Assembly (NCBI GenBank): GCA_964535405.1
Contig: CAZHUG010000020.1
Location: forward strand, 1 to 34,170
Origin: Scatomorpha sp964535405
GTDB taxonomy: Bacteria > Bacillota > Clostridia > Oscillospirales > Oscillospiraceae
Reading direction: 5' to 3'
Length of the DNA: 34,170 nucleotides
Shown here: piece after piece, positions 1-7,474 of the stretch
How the letters are laid out: each line of letters opens with the position of its first letter
Numbering within the stretch: position 1 is the stretch's first letter
Notes under the pieces: generated by a model
Database searches by the model: none
The model's input: the letters and a program-made list of their open reading frames with translations, nothing else
Told to the model about the DNA's origin: nothing
Program-made: the position numbers and the translations under genes

Positions 1-779
1 ATTATCACTATATACATAAATGCCCCAAATCCTCCGTATCCCAGGTTAAATCCGAATATGAAAAGAGCCAGCAGTAAGCCGCCTACAATCAGCATAGTGC
101 GCCATACAATAGGTATGTTGTGAGATATATCGGTGAACAACTTGGCAATCCAACGAAGAATTGCCCGAGTAAATCGGAGCAATCGGGTCAGTAGCCAGTA
201 TGTGACGGTGTTTTGCCACCACTTTCCGTACTTAACACGTGTTGCGAACGACAGCAAAACCGCTAAGACCAGCATTGCTCCTGCCGCTAACACTAACACC
301 CCGAGAATGATAGACACGATTTCACTGAGAAACCAAAAGTTATCTATAGAAAAATAAAAAATAAAAGATATGACTAGAATAATTGCCCCTGCATACAGGT
401 CAAGCGGCAGGCGATCTGCGTAGTTTAGGAAAATCTCATCAGTCTCGCCCTTGTGTCCCGCGGACTTAAACAGAAAAATTAAACACACCAAAAAAATAAT
501 TGCCCAAATAATTGTGCTGGGTATGGCCAAGTCCATATAGGATATGACGTCGTTAAAGAGCCTGCGACCTGTCTCCTTACCGAATCCTGACTGCTCAGCC
601 ACATGATAAACAGTGCTATTTTCATACTGCGAGACATCACTATTGAGCTCATAGCGGAACTCGTATAGGAACGTAAGCTCAAATACGGAAAATGCAAGAA
701 GTATTATCATGGCAAACAGCAAGATGCAAGCCACCAGCTTCGCTGTGAAGCTGTGCGTCAGTTTAATCTTGGGTTTCAT
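1..779 (-). CDS. Sensor histidine kinase, N-terminal membrane part (partial)
   Basis: An open minus-strand frame runs from an ATG at 779 to the window edge (259 codons, no stop). That ATG overlaps the TGA of the response-regulator gene upstream (ATGA), so the two are translationally coupled. The product has hydrophobic stretches at about residues 13-34, 84-105, 128-145, 152-178 and 228-247, with a short extracellular-type segment after the first one. No H-box or ATPase domain is visible; those would lie beyond the window. Assignment as the partner kinase rests on the coupling to an OmpR-type regulator and on the multi-pass membrane architecture, not on a kinase motif. The signal sensed is unknown. 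The region looks more AT-rich than most neighbours. Confidence 0.72.
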   Translation of the reverse strand, partial: MKPKIKLTHSFTAKLVACILLFAMIILLAFSVFELTFLYEFRYELNSDVSQYENSTVYHVAEQSGFGKETGRRLFNDVISYMDLAIPSTIIWAIIFLVCLIFLFKSAGHKGETDEIFLNYADRLPLDLYAGAIILVISFIFYFSIDNFWFLSEIVSIILGVLVLAAGAMLVLAVLLSFATRVKYGKWWQNTVTYWLLTRLLRFTRAILRWIAKLFTDISHNIPIVWRTMLIVGGLLLALFIFGFNLGYGGFGAFMYIVI

Positions 780-1477
780 CCTTTCCCCTCCAACTTATAA
801 CCCTGTCCCCAGACCACCTTGATATAGCGGGGATCGCTCGGGTTAATCTCAATTTTTTCTCTGAGGTGCCTGATGTGTACGGCAACTGAGCCTTCCGAGC
901 CAATGGCGGTGTCATTCCAGACCAGCTCATAAATCTGAGTTGAGGAAAACACTCTGTTAGGGTTTCTCATCAGAAGATGCAGTATGTTATACTCTATGGG
1001 CGTCAAATTAACAGTGTCTCCATCCACCGTCACGGACTTCTCCGAGTCGATAAACTCGATGCCGCCTATGACAAGCGTATCTGCCTGCTCAGGCTGCTTC
1101 TGCTGTCCGCCCAGACGCGTGTAGCGCCGCAGCTGGCTCCGAACGCGGGCCAAAACCTCCACCGGGTCAAAGGGCTTCGTCACATAGTCGTCTGCGCCAA
1201 TGTTCAGCCCCAGAACCTTGTCGGTGCTCTCGCTTTTCGCAGTCAGAAGGATAACAGGTATATTATAATCCTCTCTGAGCTTTGCCGTTGCGGATATACC
1301 ATCCATTTCGGGCATCATGATGTCCATTAGCACAAGGTCTATGTCGTTGTTTTTCACGCTATCCAGCGCCTGTCGCCCGTTATGAGCAACAAAAATTTTA
1401 TAGTCCTCCGACGAGAGATAGATTTTCAGCGCCGCGACGATGTCCAAATCATCATCACAAATAAGAATGTTAGCCAT
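776..1477 (-). CDS. OmpR/PhoB-family two-component response regulator
   Basis: The 233-residue protein has the standard two-domain layout. The N-terminal receiver domain (about 1-120) shows the acidic pocket D8-D9-D10, the phospho-acceptor D52 in LMDIMMPEMDG, T79 in LLTAK and K101 in VTKPF. The C-terminal winged-helix DNA-binding domain (about 135-230) ends in the typical RYIKVVWGQGYKLE segment. Phosphorylation by the co-encoded kinase should drive dimerisation and promoter binding. The start has a GAGGTGA ribosome-binding site a few bases upstream, and the stop overlaps the start of the kinase gene. It resembles the VanR/WalR-like branch, but the regulated genes cannot be told from sequence. 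Confidence 0.93.
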   Translation of the reverse strand: MANILICDDDLDIVAALKIYLSSEDYKIFVAHNGRQALDSVKNNDIDLVLMDIMMPEMDGISATAKLREDYNIPVILLTAKSESTDKVLGLNIGADDYVTKPFDPVEVLARVRSQLRRYTRLGGQQKQPEQADTLVIGGIEFIDSEKSVTVDGDTVNLTPIEYNILHLLMRNPNRVFSSTQIYELVWNDTAIGSEGSVAVHIRHLREKIEINPSDPRYIKVVWGQGYKLEGKG

Positions 1478-1495
1478 ACACTCACCTCATGCACA

Positions 1496-1523
1496 ATTAT
1501 AACCCATGACCGCTTTAAGATAA
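1496..1523 (-). promoter_or_regulatory. Possible sigma-A promoter of the two-component operon
   Basis: Reading the minus strand, a perfect TATAAT (1496-1501) lies about 20 bases before the response-regulator start. The best -35 match is TTATCT (1518-1523) at 16 bp spacing, which is weak. It fits a promoter with a very short leader. Confidence 0.35.
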
Positions 1524-1553
1524 AAGAGGGGGAATTATTAATAATCATTTAAG

Positions 1554-1584
1554 AAGGCCTGCACCTTTACCAGGTGCAGACCTT
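1554..1584 (-). terminator. Hairpin after the NIF3-family gene
   Basis: A 12-bp stem (1554-1565 with 1573-1584, two G-U pairs on the minus strand) and a 7-base loop lie just after the NIF3-family stop codon. The following minus-strand sequence is AT-rich, but has no long U tract, so termination strength is uncertain. Confidence 0.55.
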
Positions 1585-1589
1585 ACGCA

Positions 1590-2363
1590 TTATACATAGA
1601 ATTGCTCCGGCTGACAATGCCGGGCCGATATTACAACATCAAGCTCAGGAAAAGCCGTGGAAATGCGCTCAACTAAAACAGGTACAAGCACGTTCTCCGT
1701 ACAGAAATGTCCAGCATCCACAAGGTTCATGCCAAGCTCGTTTGCCAGTATGAACTGATGATGTTTTACATCGGCTGTCACAAAGGTATCGCAGCCGGCC
1801 CTATGGGCAAGCTCCAAATCCTGTGCGCCCGCACCGCCGCAGATGCCAAGTCTTCTGACGGAACGTCCTGCATCACAATAGCGCAGTCCGTTTGCATCAA
1901 GCGCCGTCTTCACCTCTGCCAGAAACTCTATCATCGGCACAGTTTCATCCAGCTCGCACAGGCGGCTTATCTGCTCTTCTTCATTTAATATACCCAGAAC
2001 CCTGGCATTGAGCGCCTTGGCAAGAGCGTCGTTTACGCCGCCCTTGGCGGCATCCAGATTGGTATGCATGCATATAGCAGATATTCCGGATGACAGAAGC
2101 TCGACAATTTTTCTGCCGGTTTGGTCGTCGTCTGTGACGCTCGTAAGACCGCTGAAGAAAAGCGGATGGTGCGATACAATAAGCTGCGCGCCAATTTCCT
2201 TAGCTTCGGCAATGACGTCGTCAGTAATATCCAGCGACACGAGTACACGGGTCAGCGCAGTATCATATTTTCCCGCAAGCAGACCGACATTATCAAAGTC
2301 AAGTTTCAGCTCCCTTGGTGCAAGCTGCTCCAGTTCGTTGAGCACGTCCCTAACGCTTGTCAT
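1590..2363 (-). CDS. NIF3-family dinuclear metal-centre protein (YbgI/YqfO-like)
   Basis: This 257-residue protein belongs to the NIF3/DUF34 family, whose members form toroidal hexamers with two metals per subunit; the cellular reaction is not firmly known, despite the old label GTP cyclohydrolase I type 2. Metal ligands are recognisable: H65-H66 in VSHHPLFF, H100 and D104 in MHTNLDAAKGG, and a C-terminal DAGHFCTEN segment supplying His and Glu. It is the short form, without the inserted PII-like domain found in some Bacillus members. Its ATG overlaps the TGA of trmK by four bases, and the trmK-NIF3 pairing is common in Firmicutes. Confidence 0.92.
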   Translation of the reverse strand: MTSVRDVLNELEQLAPRELKLDFDNVGLLAGKYDTALTRVLVSLDITDDVIAEAKEIGAQLIVSHHPLFFSGLTSVTDDDQTGRKIVELLSSGISAICMHTNLDAAKGGVNDALAKALNARVLGILNEEEQISRLCELDETVPMIEFLAEVKTALDANGLRYCDAGRSVRRLGICGGAGAQDLELAHRAGCDTFVTADVKHHQFILANELGMNLVDAGHFCTENVLVPVLVERISTAFPELDVVISARHCQPEQFYV

Positions 2364-3034
2364 TTGTACATCTCCATTCTCATGCTCTCCAGACGGCTGA
2401 GCCTTGCCTCCGTATCGGGATTGACTCCCTGGCGGGATTGTTTCATACCGTTCACAGCCTTTTTCAGCTTGGCTATCCTATCCTCAAGCCAAGGCAAAAG
2501 CAGTCTGTCGCCCTGCTTAAAGAGCAGCTCTTCGGCGTATACCACCCCGGCAGCTCCGGCCTCGACTGACAAAATGACATACAGACGCCCCGCGTCGTCC
2601 TGAAGACGGGCATCGCAGAGCACATAGCCCTCTTCATACAGCCATAGGCAAAGCTCGTCTATCTTTGACTGCGGCTGCAATATGAGTCTAGTGCCGTTTT
2701 TTGTCCACTTTGCTCTTTCCAGTATGCCGATAATTGTCTCGCCGCCCATACCGGCGATTATGACGGTATCGCTATCCCTTGCACCATCAAATTCGAGTCC
2801 GTCGCAGAGTTTGAAGAAAATCTTGTCCTCCACGCCGTAGTCTGCGGCATATTGCCGCGCACCGGCGAGCGGAGCGGGCCGAAGGTCTGTTGCCCTTATG
2901 GTTTTACATTTGCCGTCCAGGGCAAATTTTATGGGTATATAAGCATGGTCGGTGCCGACGTCTGTTACGCGCCTTGCACCCTTTGCCATGTCATACACTG
3001 CCGCTAGTCGCGGCGAAAGTTTTATATTATCCAT
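2360..3034 (-). CDS. trmK: tRNA (adenine(22)-N1)-methyltransferase TrmK
   Basis: The 224-residue product is a Rossmann-fold SAM-dependent methyltransferase that modifies A22 of tRNAs carrying that base. Visible hallmarks are the N-terminal KLSPRLAAVYDMAKG segment, the SAM-binding VTDVGTDHAYIPI motif (about 23-35), the IIAGMGGETI motif near residue 92 and LILQPQ further on. The C-terminal part is a helical, charged coiled-coil-like domain. I take the ATG at 3034 because the homology begins there and the longer frame upstream runs through a terminator hairpin. Unusually, no Shine-Dalgarno sequence precedes this start; the U tract of the hairpin lies directly before it. Confidence 0.9.
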   Translation of the reverse strand: MDNIKLSPRLAAVYDMAKGARRVTDVGTDHAYIPIKFALDGKCKTIRATDLRPAPLAGARQYAADYGVEDKIFFKLCDGLEFDGARDSDTVIIAGMGGETIIGILERAKWTKNGTRLILQPQSKIDELCLWLYEEGYVLCDARLQDDAGRLYVILSVEAGAAGVVYAEELLFKQGDRLLLPWLEDRIAKLKKAVNGMKQSRQGVNPDTEARLSRLESMRMEMYK

Positions 3035-3040
3035 ATATTT

Positions 3041-3070
3041 AAAAACAGGAGCCGGATTAACCGGCTCCTG
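3041..3070 (-). terminator. Intrinsic terminator between the DUF1858 gene and trmK
   Basis: A perfect 10-bp stem (3046-3055 with 3061-3070), a five-base loop and a TTTTT tract on the minus strand (3045-3041) make a classical terminator. It sits between the DUF1858 stop and the trmK start, ending seven bases before the trmK ATG. Confidence 0.85.
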
Positions 3071-3084
3071 AATTCTTCTGTTTA

Positions 3085-3288
3085 TTAGACAGTAAGAAGA
3101 TATGCCCTGAGCCTGACGAGAAACTCGTCCGGATCGACCTGATGAGCATAGCAAGCCTGCTCAAGAGTCTCGCCGCTGGCCATTGCACAACCCATGCAAT
3201 GCATGCCTATCTGCTGGAAAGCAGGCATGGCCTGAGGGGCGTTCTCAAGAATATCAGAAATTATAGTATCCTTTGTAATCTCAAACAT
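3085..3288 (-). CDS. DUF1858 redox-disulfide domain protein
   Basis: This 67-residue protein is a stand-alone DUF1858 domain of the type described as hybrid-cluster-protein-associated redox disulfide domain (TIGR03980). The core is the segment around residues 30-48, HCMGCAMASGETLEQAC, with a CxxC pair and a third Cys. The family is small, cytosolic and thought to take part in thiol redox chemistry, but no reaction is established. I use the ATG at 3288 because a GGAGG sits eight bases upstream; an in-frame ATG at 3312 has no such site. A strong terminator follows directly, so it is probably its own transcription unit. Confidence 0.88.
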   Translation of the reverse strand: MFEITKDTIISDILENAPQAMPAFQQIGMHCMGCAMASGETLEQACYAHQVDPDEFLVRLRAYLLTV

Positions 3289-3343
3289 TTCTCTACCTCC
3301 GTTTAAATACATTTTATCTTATTGTAAGTGAATTATACACAGG

Positions 3344-3384
3344 CAAAAAACGATTGGGATACCGCAGGCATCCCAATCATCTTT
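3344..3384. terminator. Bidirectional-looking terminator after the zinc-ribbon gene
   Basis: A perfect 9-bp stem (3352-3360 with 3370-3378) is flanked by six A on its left and by six T to the right, so it has a U tract in both directions. It ends the minus-strand sigH/zinc-ribbon transcript. Confidence 0.85.
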
Positions 3385-3400
3385 TTTCCGACCGATTAAG

Positions 3401-3689
3401 TCAGGCGTGATCCTGCTGCTCTCTCATCTTAGCAAAGCACTCGCTGCAGTACACGGGACGATCAGTCTTCGGCTCGAAGGGAACCTTTGCATCTCCGCCG
3501 CACATAGCGCAAACAGCGGTGAAGTACTCGCGGGGTCCGCGGGCGGCATTCTTTCTGGAGTCGCGGCAGGGCTTGCAACGCTGGGGCTCATTCTGGAAGC
3601 CGCGCTCTGCATANNNNNNNNNNCTCACCAGCAGTAAAAGTAAACTCCTGGCCACACTCTTTGCATACTAAAACTTTGTCTTCGAACAT
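3401..3689 (-). CDS. CxxC-x17-CxxC zinc-ribbon protein, interrupted by assembly gap
   Basis: The gene starts at the ATG at 3689, preceded by AGAGGG, and encodes MFEDKVLVCKECGQEF, an FTAGE segment, then ten Ns, then a downstream part beginning YAERGFQNEPQRC. Paired cysteines are CKEC, CKPC, CAMC and CSEC, giving two or more zinc ribbons; this is the small zinc-ribbon/CxxC-CxxC protein common in Clostridia. The function is unknown; RNA or protein binding is a guess. The two parts are out of frame by one base as written: 289 bases from start to stop. A nine-base gap would restore the frame, so I read this as an assembly artefact and an intact gene of about 95 residues. Confidence 0.82.
3614..3623. 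other. Run of ten N (assembly gap)
   Basis: Ten undetermined bases lie within the zinc-ribbon gene. The number is probably a placeholder, because nine bases rather than ten keep the gene in frame. Confidence 0.97.
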
Positions 3690-3736
3690 TTTGTACCCTC
3701 TCTTTTAGAAAAGACTTGCCTTTCGGCTATATGCGC

Positions 3737-4357
3737 TCAGCTCCTGCTGATATCGCCAAAGAATGATTGTCTCGCCAGCTTTCGGCGGATCCTCTGCACA
3801 GCGTTATCAATGGCCTTCTCCGTACGTTCAACAGACTCCGCAATTTGGAGATAGGACAGCCCGTCAAGATAGAGGAAAAGCACCTCTGTCTCAAAACTGG
3901 ATAAGCACCGTGAAAAGGTGGAATAAAATTCTTTTTCGCTCTCTCTGGCAAGAACCTGTTCCTCTGGGATACGCCTGAACGTCTCGGGGATAACCGTATT
4001 GCGGGGTTGGGATTCTTCGGAGAGGATATACTCCAATGACACTCCGTCATTGAGCGGGTCATGCTTCTTCCTTGAAGCAGTTTTAACTGCCTGAATAATG
4101 CGGTTTCTAATACAAATTTCAGCAAAGGTTTTAAAGGTCGCGCCGCTATCAACATCAAAGCGCCGAATCGCAGATAAAAGACCGAGCATACCCTCCTGGG
4201 TAAGATCCTCGCTGTCCCCTCCTGCAAGAAAATATGGGCGTGCGCAAATTCTCACAAGCCTGCTATATCGTTCTGCCAGCTGCTCCTCGGCAAGGGCATC
4301 CCCGCCCACTGCGAGCAACTGCAAATCATTATCGGATAAAAGAGTGTATTCAGTCAT
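3737..4357 (-). CDS. sigH: RNA polymerase sigma factor SigH/Spo0H type
   Basis: The 206-residue protein is a sigma-70 family factor of the SigH type, which in Bacillus and Clostridia directs transition-state and early sporulation genes. Region 2 shows EDLTQEGMLGLLSAIRRFD followed by FKTFAEICIRNRIIQAVKTA; region 4 shows FLYLDGLSYLQIAES and a helix-turn-helix ending KAIDNAVQRIRRKL. The overall layout matches B. subtilis SigH (218 residues) closely. I use the ATG at 4357: AAAGGTG lies just upstream, and the predicted transcription start (near 4374) excludes the earlier in-frame ATG at 4375. The zinc-ribbon gene follows 47 bases downstream and may be co-transcribed. Confidence 0.92.
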   Translation of the reverse strand: MTEYTLLSDNDLQLLAVGGDALAEEQLAERYSRLVRICARPYFLAGGDSEDLTQEGMLGLLSAIRRFDVDSGATFKTFAEICIRNRIIQAVKTASRKKHDPLNDGVSLEYILSEESQPRNTVIPETFRRIPEEQVLARESEKEFYSTFSRCLSSFETEVLFLYLDGLSYLQIAESVERTEKAIDNAVQRIRRKLARQSFFGDISRS

Positions 4358-4380
4358 ACTGCACCTTTTTGTCATAGTTG

Positions 4381-4408
4381 ATTATATTACAAAGACCTGG
4401 AAAGTCAA
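4381..4408 (-). promoter_or_regulatory. Sigma-A promoter of sigH
   Basis: On the minus strand, TTGACT (4403-4408), a 16-bp spacer and a perfect TATAAT (4381-4386) lie immediately before the sigH start, giving a leader of under 20 bases. This is one of the best promoter matches in the window. Confidence 0.75.
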
Positions 4409-4485
4409 GAGAAATTATCAATTTATTCGCTAATTCGGGCGAATCGCTGTGTTTTTTTAGAACAGATGACCAAAAACGTCGACTT

Positions 4486-5526
4486 TCAAATATCAAATTG
4501 CTCTTGCCCAGCAAATTCCAAACCGAGATGTTCATATGCCCGTCTTGTCACGCAGCGACCACGGGGTGTGCGCGTCAAATAGCCCTGCTGCAGAAGGTAC
4601 GGCTCATAGACATCCTCGAGCGTAACCGCTTCTTCATTTATGGTTGCCGCAAGTGTATCCAGTCCGACAGGGCCGCCGCCATAAAATTCAATAATGCTCA
4701 AAAGCATTCTCCTATCGAGCGAGTCCAGGCCCTGCTTGTCCACCTCAAGTCGCAAAAGTGCATCGTTGGCCACCTCGCTGGTTATGTTTCCGTCCGCCAT
4801 CACCTGCGCAAAATCACGAACCCGGCGGAGCATGCGGTTTGCAATTCGCGGCGTCCCGCGAGAGCGCGAGGCGATTTCCTTGGCACCATCCGGCTGGATA
4901 TCAACGCCCAAAATACCCGCACTGCGCTCAACAATGCGGCAGAGCTCCTCTGTATTATAAAGCTCCAGTCTCAAAGTTACTCCAAAACGGTCGCGCAACG
5001 GAGCCGTGAGCTGCCCTGAGCGGGTCGTCGCGCCGATGAGTGTAAATCTAGGCAAATCGAGCCTTATTGAGTTTGCTGATGGCCCTTTACCTATAATAAT
5101 GTCTATCGCATAGTCTTCCATTGCTGGATATAAGATCTCCTCCACGGCGCGGTCAAGCCGATGTATCTCATCCACAAAAAGAATGTCACCCTCTTGCAGA
5201 TTAGTCAGTAGCGCCGCCAGATCACCCGCCTTCTCAATCGACGGACCGGAGGTTATGCGCATATTGACACCCATCTCGTTTGCGATGACCGCTGCGAGAG
5301 TGGTCTTTCCAAGACCCGGCGGGCCATGAAGCAGCACATGGTCTAATGCCTCACCACGCTGCTTTGCGGCCTGGATGAAAATACGGAGGTTGTCCTTGGT
5401 CTTCTCCTGGCCTATGTATTCATTTATCGTTCTGGGGCGCAAAGAGACCTCGCCCGAATCCTCCGGCAATATCGTTGATGAGGTTACAACCTGCTCCTCA
5501 CTCTCACCGGAAAAACTTATACTCAT
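4486..5526 (-). CDS. ruvB: Holliday junction branch migration helicase RuvB
   Basis: A full-length 346-residue RuvB, the hexameric AAA+ motor that drives branch migration of Holliday junctions with RuvA. Visible motifs are LRPRTINEYIGQE, Walker A GPPGLGKTT (68-76), Walker B/DEIH (119-122) inside FVDEIHRLDRAVEE, the sensor-1 IGATTRSG and the arginine-finger APLRDRFG. The C-terminal winged helix contains EFYGGGPVGLDTLA and ends with TPRGRCVTRRAYEHL. The start has GAGGTGA upstream, and only 11 bases separate it from the ruvA stop, so ruvC, ruvA and ruvB form one operon. Confidence 0.98.
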   Translation of the reverse strand: MSISFSGESEEQVVTSSTILPEDSGEVSLRPRTINEYIGQEKTKDNLRIFIQAAKQRGEALDHVLLHGPPGLGKTTLAAVIANEMGVNMRITSGPSIEKAGDLAALLTNLQEGDILFVDEIHRLDRAVEEILYPAMEDYAIDIIIGKGPSANSIRLDLPRFTLIGATTRSGQLTAPLRDRFGVTLRLELYNTEELCRIVERSAGILGVDIQPDGAKEIASRSRGTPRIANRMLRRVRDFAQVMADGNITSEVANDALLRLEVDKQGLDSLDRRMLLSIIEFYGGGPVGLDTLAATINEEAVTLEDVYEPYLLQQGYLTRTPRGRCVTRRAYEHLGLEFAGQEQFDI

Positions 5527-5537
5527 TTGCGCTCACC

Positions 5538-6143
5538 TCACTTCATCATGTTTTTAAGCGCTGCCTTTATGATTTGCTCAACGCTGAGTTCAGATACATT
5601 CACGCCGTGCAGCCCCGCGCTTATTTCAGCTGTGCCATAACCGAGAACAGCAAGGGCCGCGGAGACATCGCCGAGTTTACCGTCCTCAGTCATACCTACG
5701 GCAACCTGGGCTGTGGCGGCAGATAGATTGAAGGTTTCACTCTCCTTGGCAATCTTGTCCTTCAGCTCAAGTATTACGCGTTGTGCAATTTTCTTGCCAA
5801 TTCCGGGTGCTACGGTGAGCGCCTTCTCGTCACCCGATAAGATCGCCAGCGCCAGCTTATCCGGAGTCGATGAGGACAGTATGGATATAGCAGCTTTCGG
5901 CCCGACGCCGGAAACGCTCGTAAGCAGTGTATAGCTGCGCCTCTCGTGCTTCGTCGCGAAGCCATAGAGATCAAAACAGTCCTCTCTGATGGCCTCGGTG
6001 ACATAAAGTTTGGCCTTCTGCCCTATTCTTATCTGCGACAGGGTGTTGAGGCTGGTATTTATCTCAAAGCCAACTCCGCCGCAGTCTAAAACCGCGAAAT
6101 TAGACTCAATTTCTGAAACGATGCCTTCTATGTGGTGGAACAT
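5538..6143 (-). CDS. ruvA: Holliday junction DNA-binding protein RuvA
   Basis: RuvA (201 residues) binds four-way junctions as a tetramer and loads RuvB. The N-terminal OB-like domain begins MFHHIEGIVSEIE, followed by the two helix-hairpin-helix motifs SVSGVGPKAAISIL and VAPGIGKKIAQRVILELKD. The C-terminal domain (about 150-201) that contacts RuvB is complete. The ATG at 6143 has a GGAGTGA site; a longer frame from 6197 would add 18 residues with no family match. The gene start overlaps the end of ruvC by 16 bases, which supports coupled translation. Confidence 0.97.
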   Translation of the reverse strand: MFHHIEGIVSEIESNFAVLDCGGVGFEINTSLNTLSQIRIGQKAKLYVTEAIREDCFDLYGFATKHERRSYTLLTSVSGVGPKAAISILSSSTPDKLALAILSGDEKALTVAPGIGKKIAQRVILELKDKIAKESETFNLSAATAQVAVGMTEDGKLGDVSAALAVLGYGTAEISAGLHGVNVSELSVEQIIKAALKNMMK

Positions 6144-6643
6144 TGATTCACTCCGTTCTTGATGTTCATGAGCGAGGTTGAGCTTCTCGCATGGCACAAA
6201 GCAATTGCAATTGCATCAGCAGCATCATCCGGCTTTGGCGCAACACTCATATTAAGTATGCGCTTAACCATGTCAATGACCTGTTTTTTTTCCGCACGAC
6301 CATAACCAACCACCGCCTGCTTTACCTGAAGCGGTGTATATTCATAAATTGGAAGTCCGGCACGATATGCCGCGAGCAGCATAACACCCCTGCCGTGCGA
6401 CACAGATATGCCGGTTGTGATGTTTGTATTGAAAAACAGCTCTTCAATTGCCATAGCATCAGGCGAAAAGGCTGTTATAAGTTCGTTCAGATCATCATAT
6501 ATCTGGTTGAGCCTGCTTGACAGGCTTGTCCCCGCAGGAGTCTTAATAACTCCGCAACGAACCAGAGTCTGTTTGTTTTTTGTCGAATCCACAACCCCGA
6601 AGCCCACAGTGGCTATCCCGGGATCGATTCCAAGTATTCGCAT
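6128..6643 (-). CDS. ruvC: Crossover junction endodeoxyribonuclease RuvC
   Basis: RuvC (171 residues) is the RNase-H-fold dimer that resolves Holliday junctions by symmetric nicking. The four acidic catalytic residues are recognisable: D7 in LGIDPGIATVGFG, E67 in AIEELFF, and D140 and D143 in PKPDDAADAIAIALCHA. The DNA-binding segment GYGRAEKKQV is intact. It is the first gene of ruvCAB on the minus strand and starts 31 bases after the HAD gene, so that gene may belong to the same transcript. Confidence 0.97.
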   Translation of the reverse strand: MRILGIDPGIATVGFGVVDSTKNKQTLVRCGVIKTPAGTSLSSRLNQIYDDLNELITAFSPDAMAIEELFFNTNITTGISVSHGRGVMLLAAYRAGLPIYEYTPLQVKQAVVGYGRAEKKQVIDMVKRILNMSVAPKPDDAADAIAIALCHARSSTSLMNIKNGVNQCSTT

Positions 6644-6674
6644 ATACGCCCTCGCTTTCCAGACTCACATTTTA

Positions 6675-7412
6675 TCACATGCCCCCTATATTAGCAAGGT
6701 AAACCACCAGTTCGTCCCAGGCCGTAATGCGCAGATGGGCGCAGCGGGGTTCATGTGCCGGCTCCGGCTTATAGCTGCACTTGAGAGGGCTTTTATACCA
6801 GACGGGGAAGATACCCACAGCCGCGGCGCCCTCCACGTCACAGCGCACGTCGTCGCCGCAGTACCAGCAATCAGCAGGCTCAAGTCCGGCAAGCCCCAAC
6901 GCGGCATTGAAAATGTTCTCGCTCGGCTTGCGGTAGACTACGTCGCTGGAGGCGAGGACGAACTCAAAGTCATTATCCGGCAGGGTCTCATTTATCCGTC
7001 TGGCAAGGCACTCGCCGGAGTAAGACAGATTGCTGATGACTGCAGTGCGTATGCCGAGCCTTGAAAGGAGCGCTAAAAGCGCCTCTATTCCAGCCATAGG
7101 ATATATTGAATCAGTTGCAGTCCATCGTTCATATTCGAGCTCACGAGCGTCGATATCGAACTTCAAGCCCAGACGCGCATAGATGTTGTCGTCAAGTTTT
7201 CTGCCATCAGTCTCGAGATCGTGAGGGCGCATGAGAGAGAAAAGCTGTCTGTATTCCCTGCCGAAAATATCCGACAGAAGCTCTGCCGTAATGTTTTGGG
7301 GATTATGGGTTACATGAGTCATTACGTGGCGGGCACCATTCAAATAATCCTGGCATGGCTCATATGCCAGCGTGTGACCGTAATCGAAAAGTATCATTTT
7401 AGGTAAATTCAT
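6675..7412 (-). CDS. HAD-superfamily hydrolase with altered motif I
   Basis: A 245-residue haloacid-dehalogenase-fold protein. Motif I reads ILFDYGHTLAYEP (nucleophile D10), motif II AVISNLS, motif III YRKPSENIF with the conserved Lys, and motif IV WYCGDDVRCDVEGA. A helical cap region lies between about residues 20 and 115. In standard HAD phosphatases motif I is DxDxT; here the second Asp, the general acid/base, is replaced by Gly12. Some Firmicutes relatives share the FDYGxTL form, so it may be a distinct subgroup rather than a dead enzyme. The ATG at 7412 has GGAGGG at good spacing; the longer frame from 7448 runs into a hairpin. The substrate is unknown. Confidence 0.85.
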   Translation of the reverse strand: MNLPKMILFDYGHTLAYEPCQDYLNGARHVMTHVTHNPQNITAELLSDIFGREYRQLFSLMRPHDLETDGRKLDDNIYARLGLKFDIDARELEYERWTATDSIYPMAGIEALLALLSRLGIRTAVISNLSYSGECLARRINETLPDNDFEFVLASSDVVYRKPSENIFNAALGLAGLEPADCWYCGDDVRCDVEGAAAVGIFPVWYKSPLKCSYKPEPAHEPRCAHLRITAWDELVVYLANIGGM

Positions 7413-7432
7413 ATAAGTCCCTCCTTTATCAA

Positions 7433-7466
7433 ATCGCTCCCGCCGCATTTATACGACGGGAGCGAT
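7433..7466 (-). terminator. Hairpin between xerD and the HAD gene
   Basis: A stem of about 14 bp (7433-7446 with 7453-7466, one G-U pair on the minus strand) fills the gap between the xerD-like stop and the HAD ribosome-binding site. No U tract follows on the minus strand, so it may be a weak terminator or an mRNA-processing/stability hairpin. Confidence 0.45.
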
Positions 7467-7474
7467 TAATCATA

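Noticed and set aside
4428..4447. Small inverted repeat ATTCGC/GCGAAT between sigH and ruvB as a ruvB terminator
   Set aside because: Only six base pairs and no U tract on the minus strand, so it is too weak to call.
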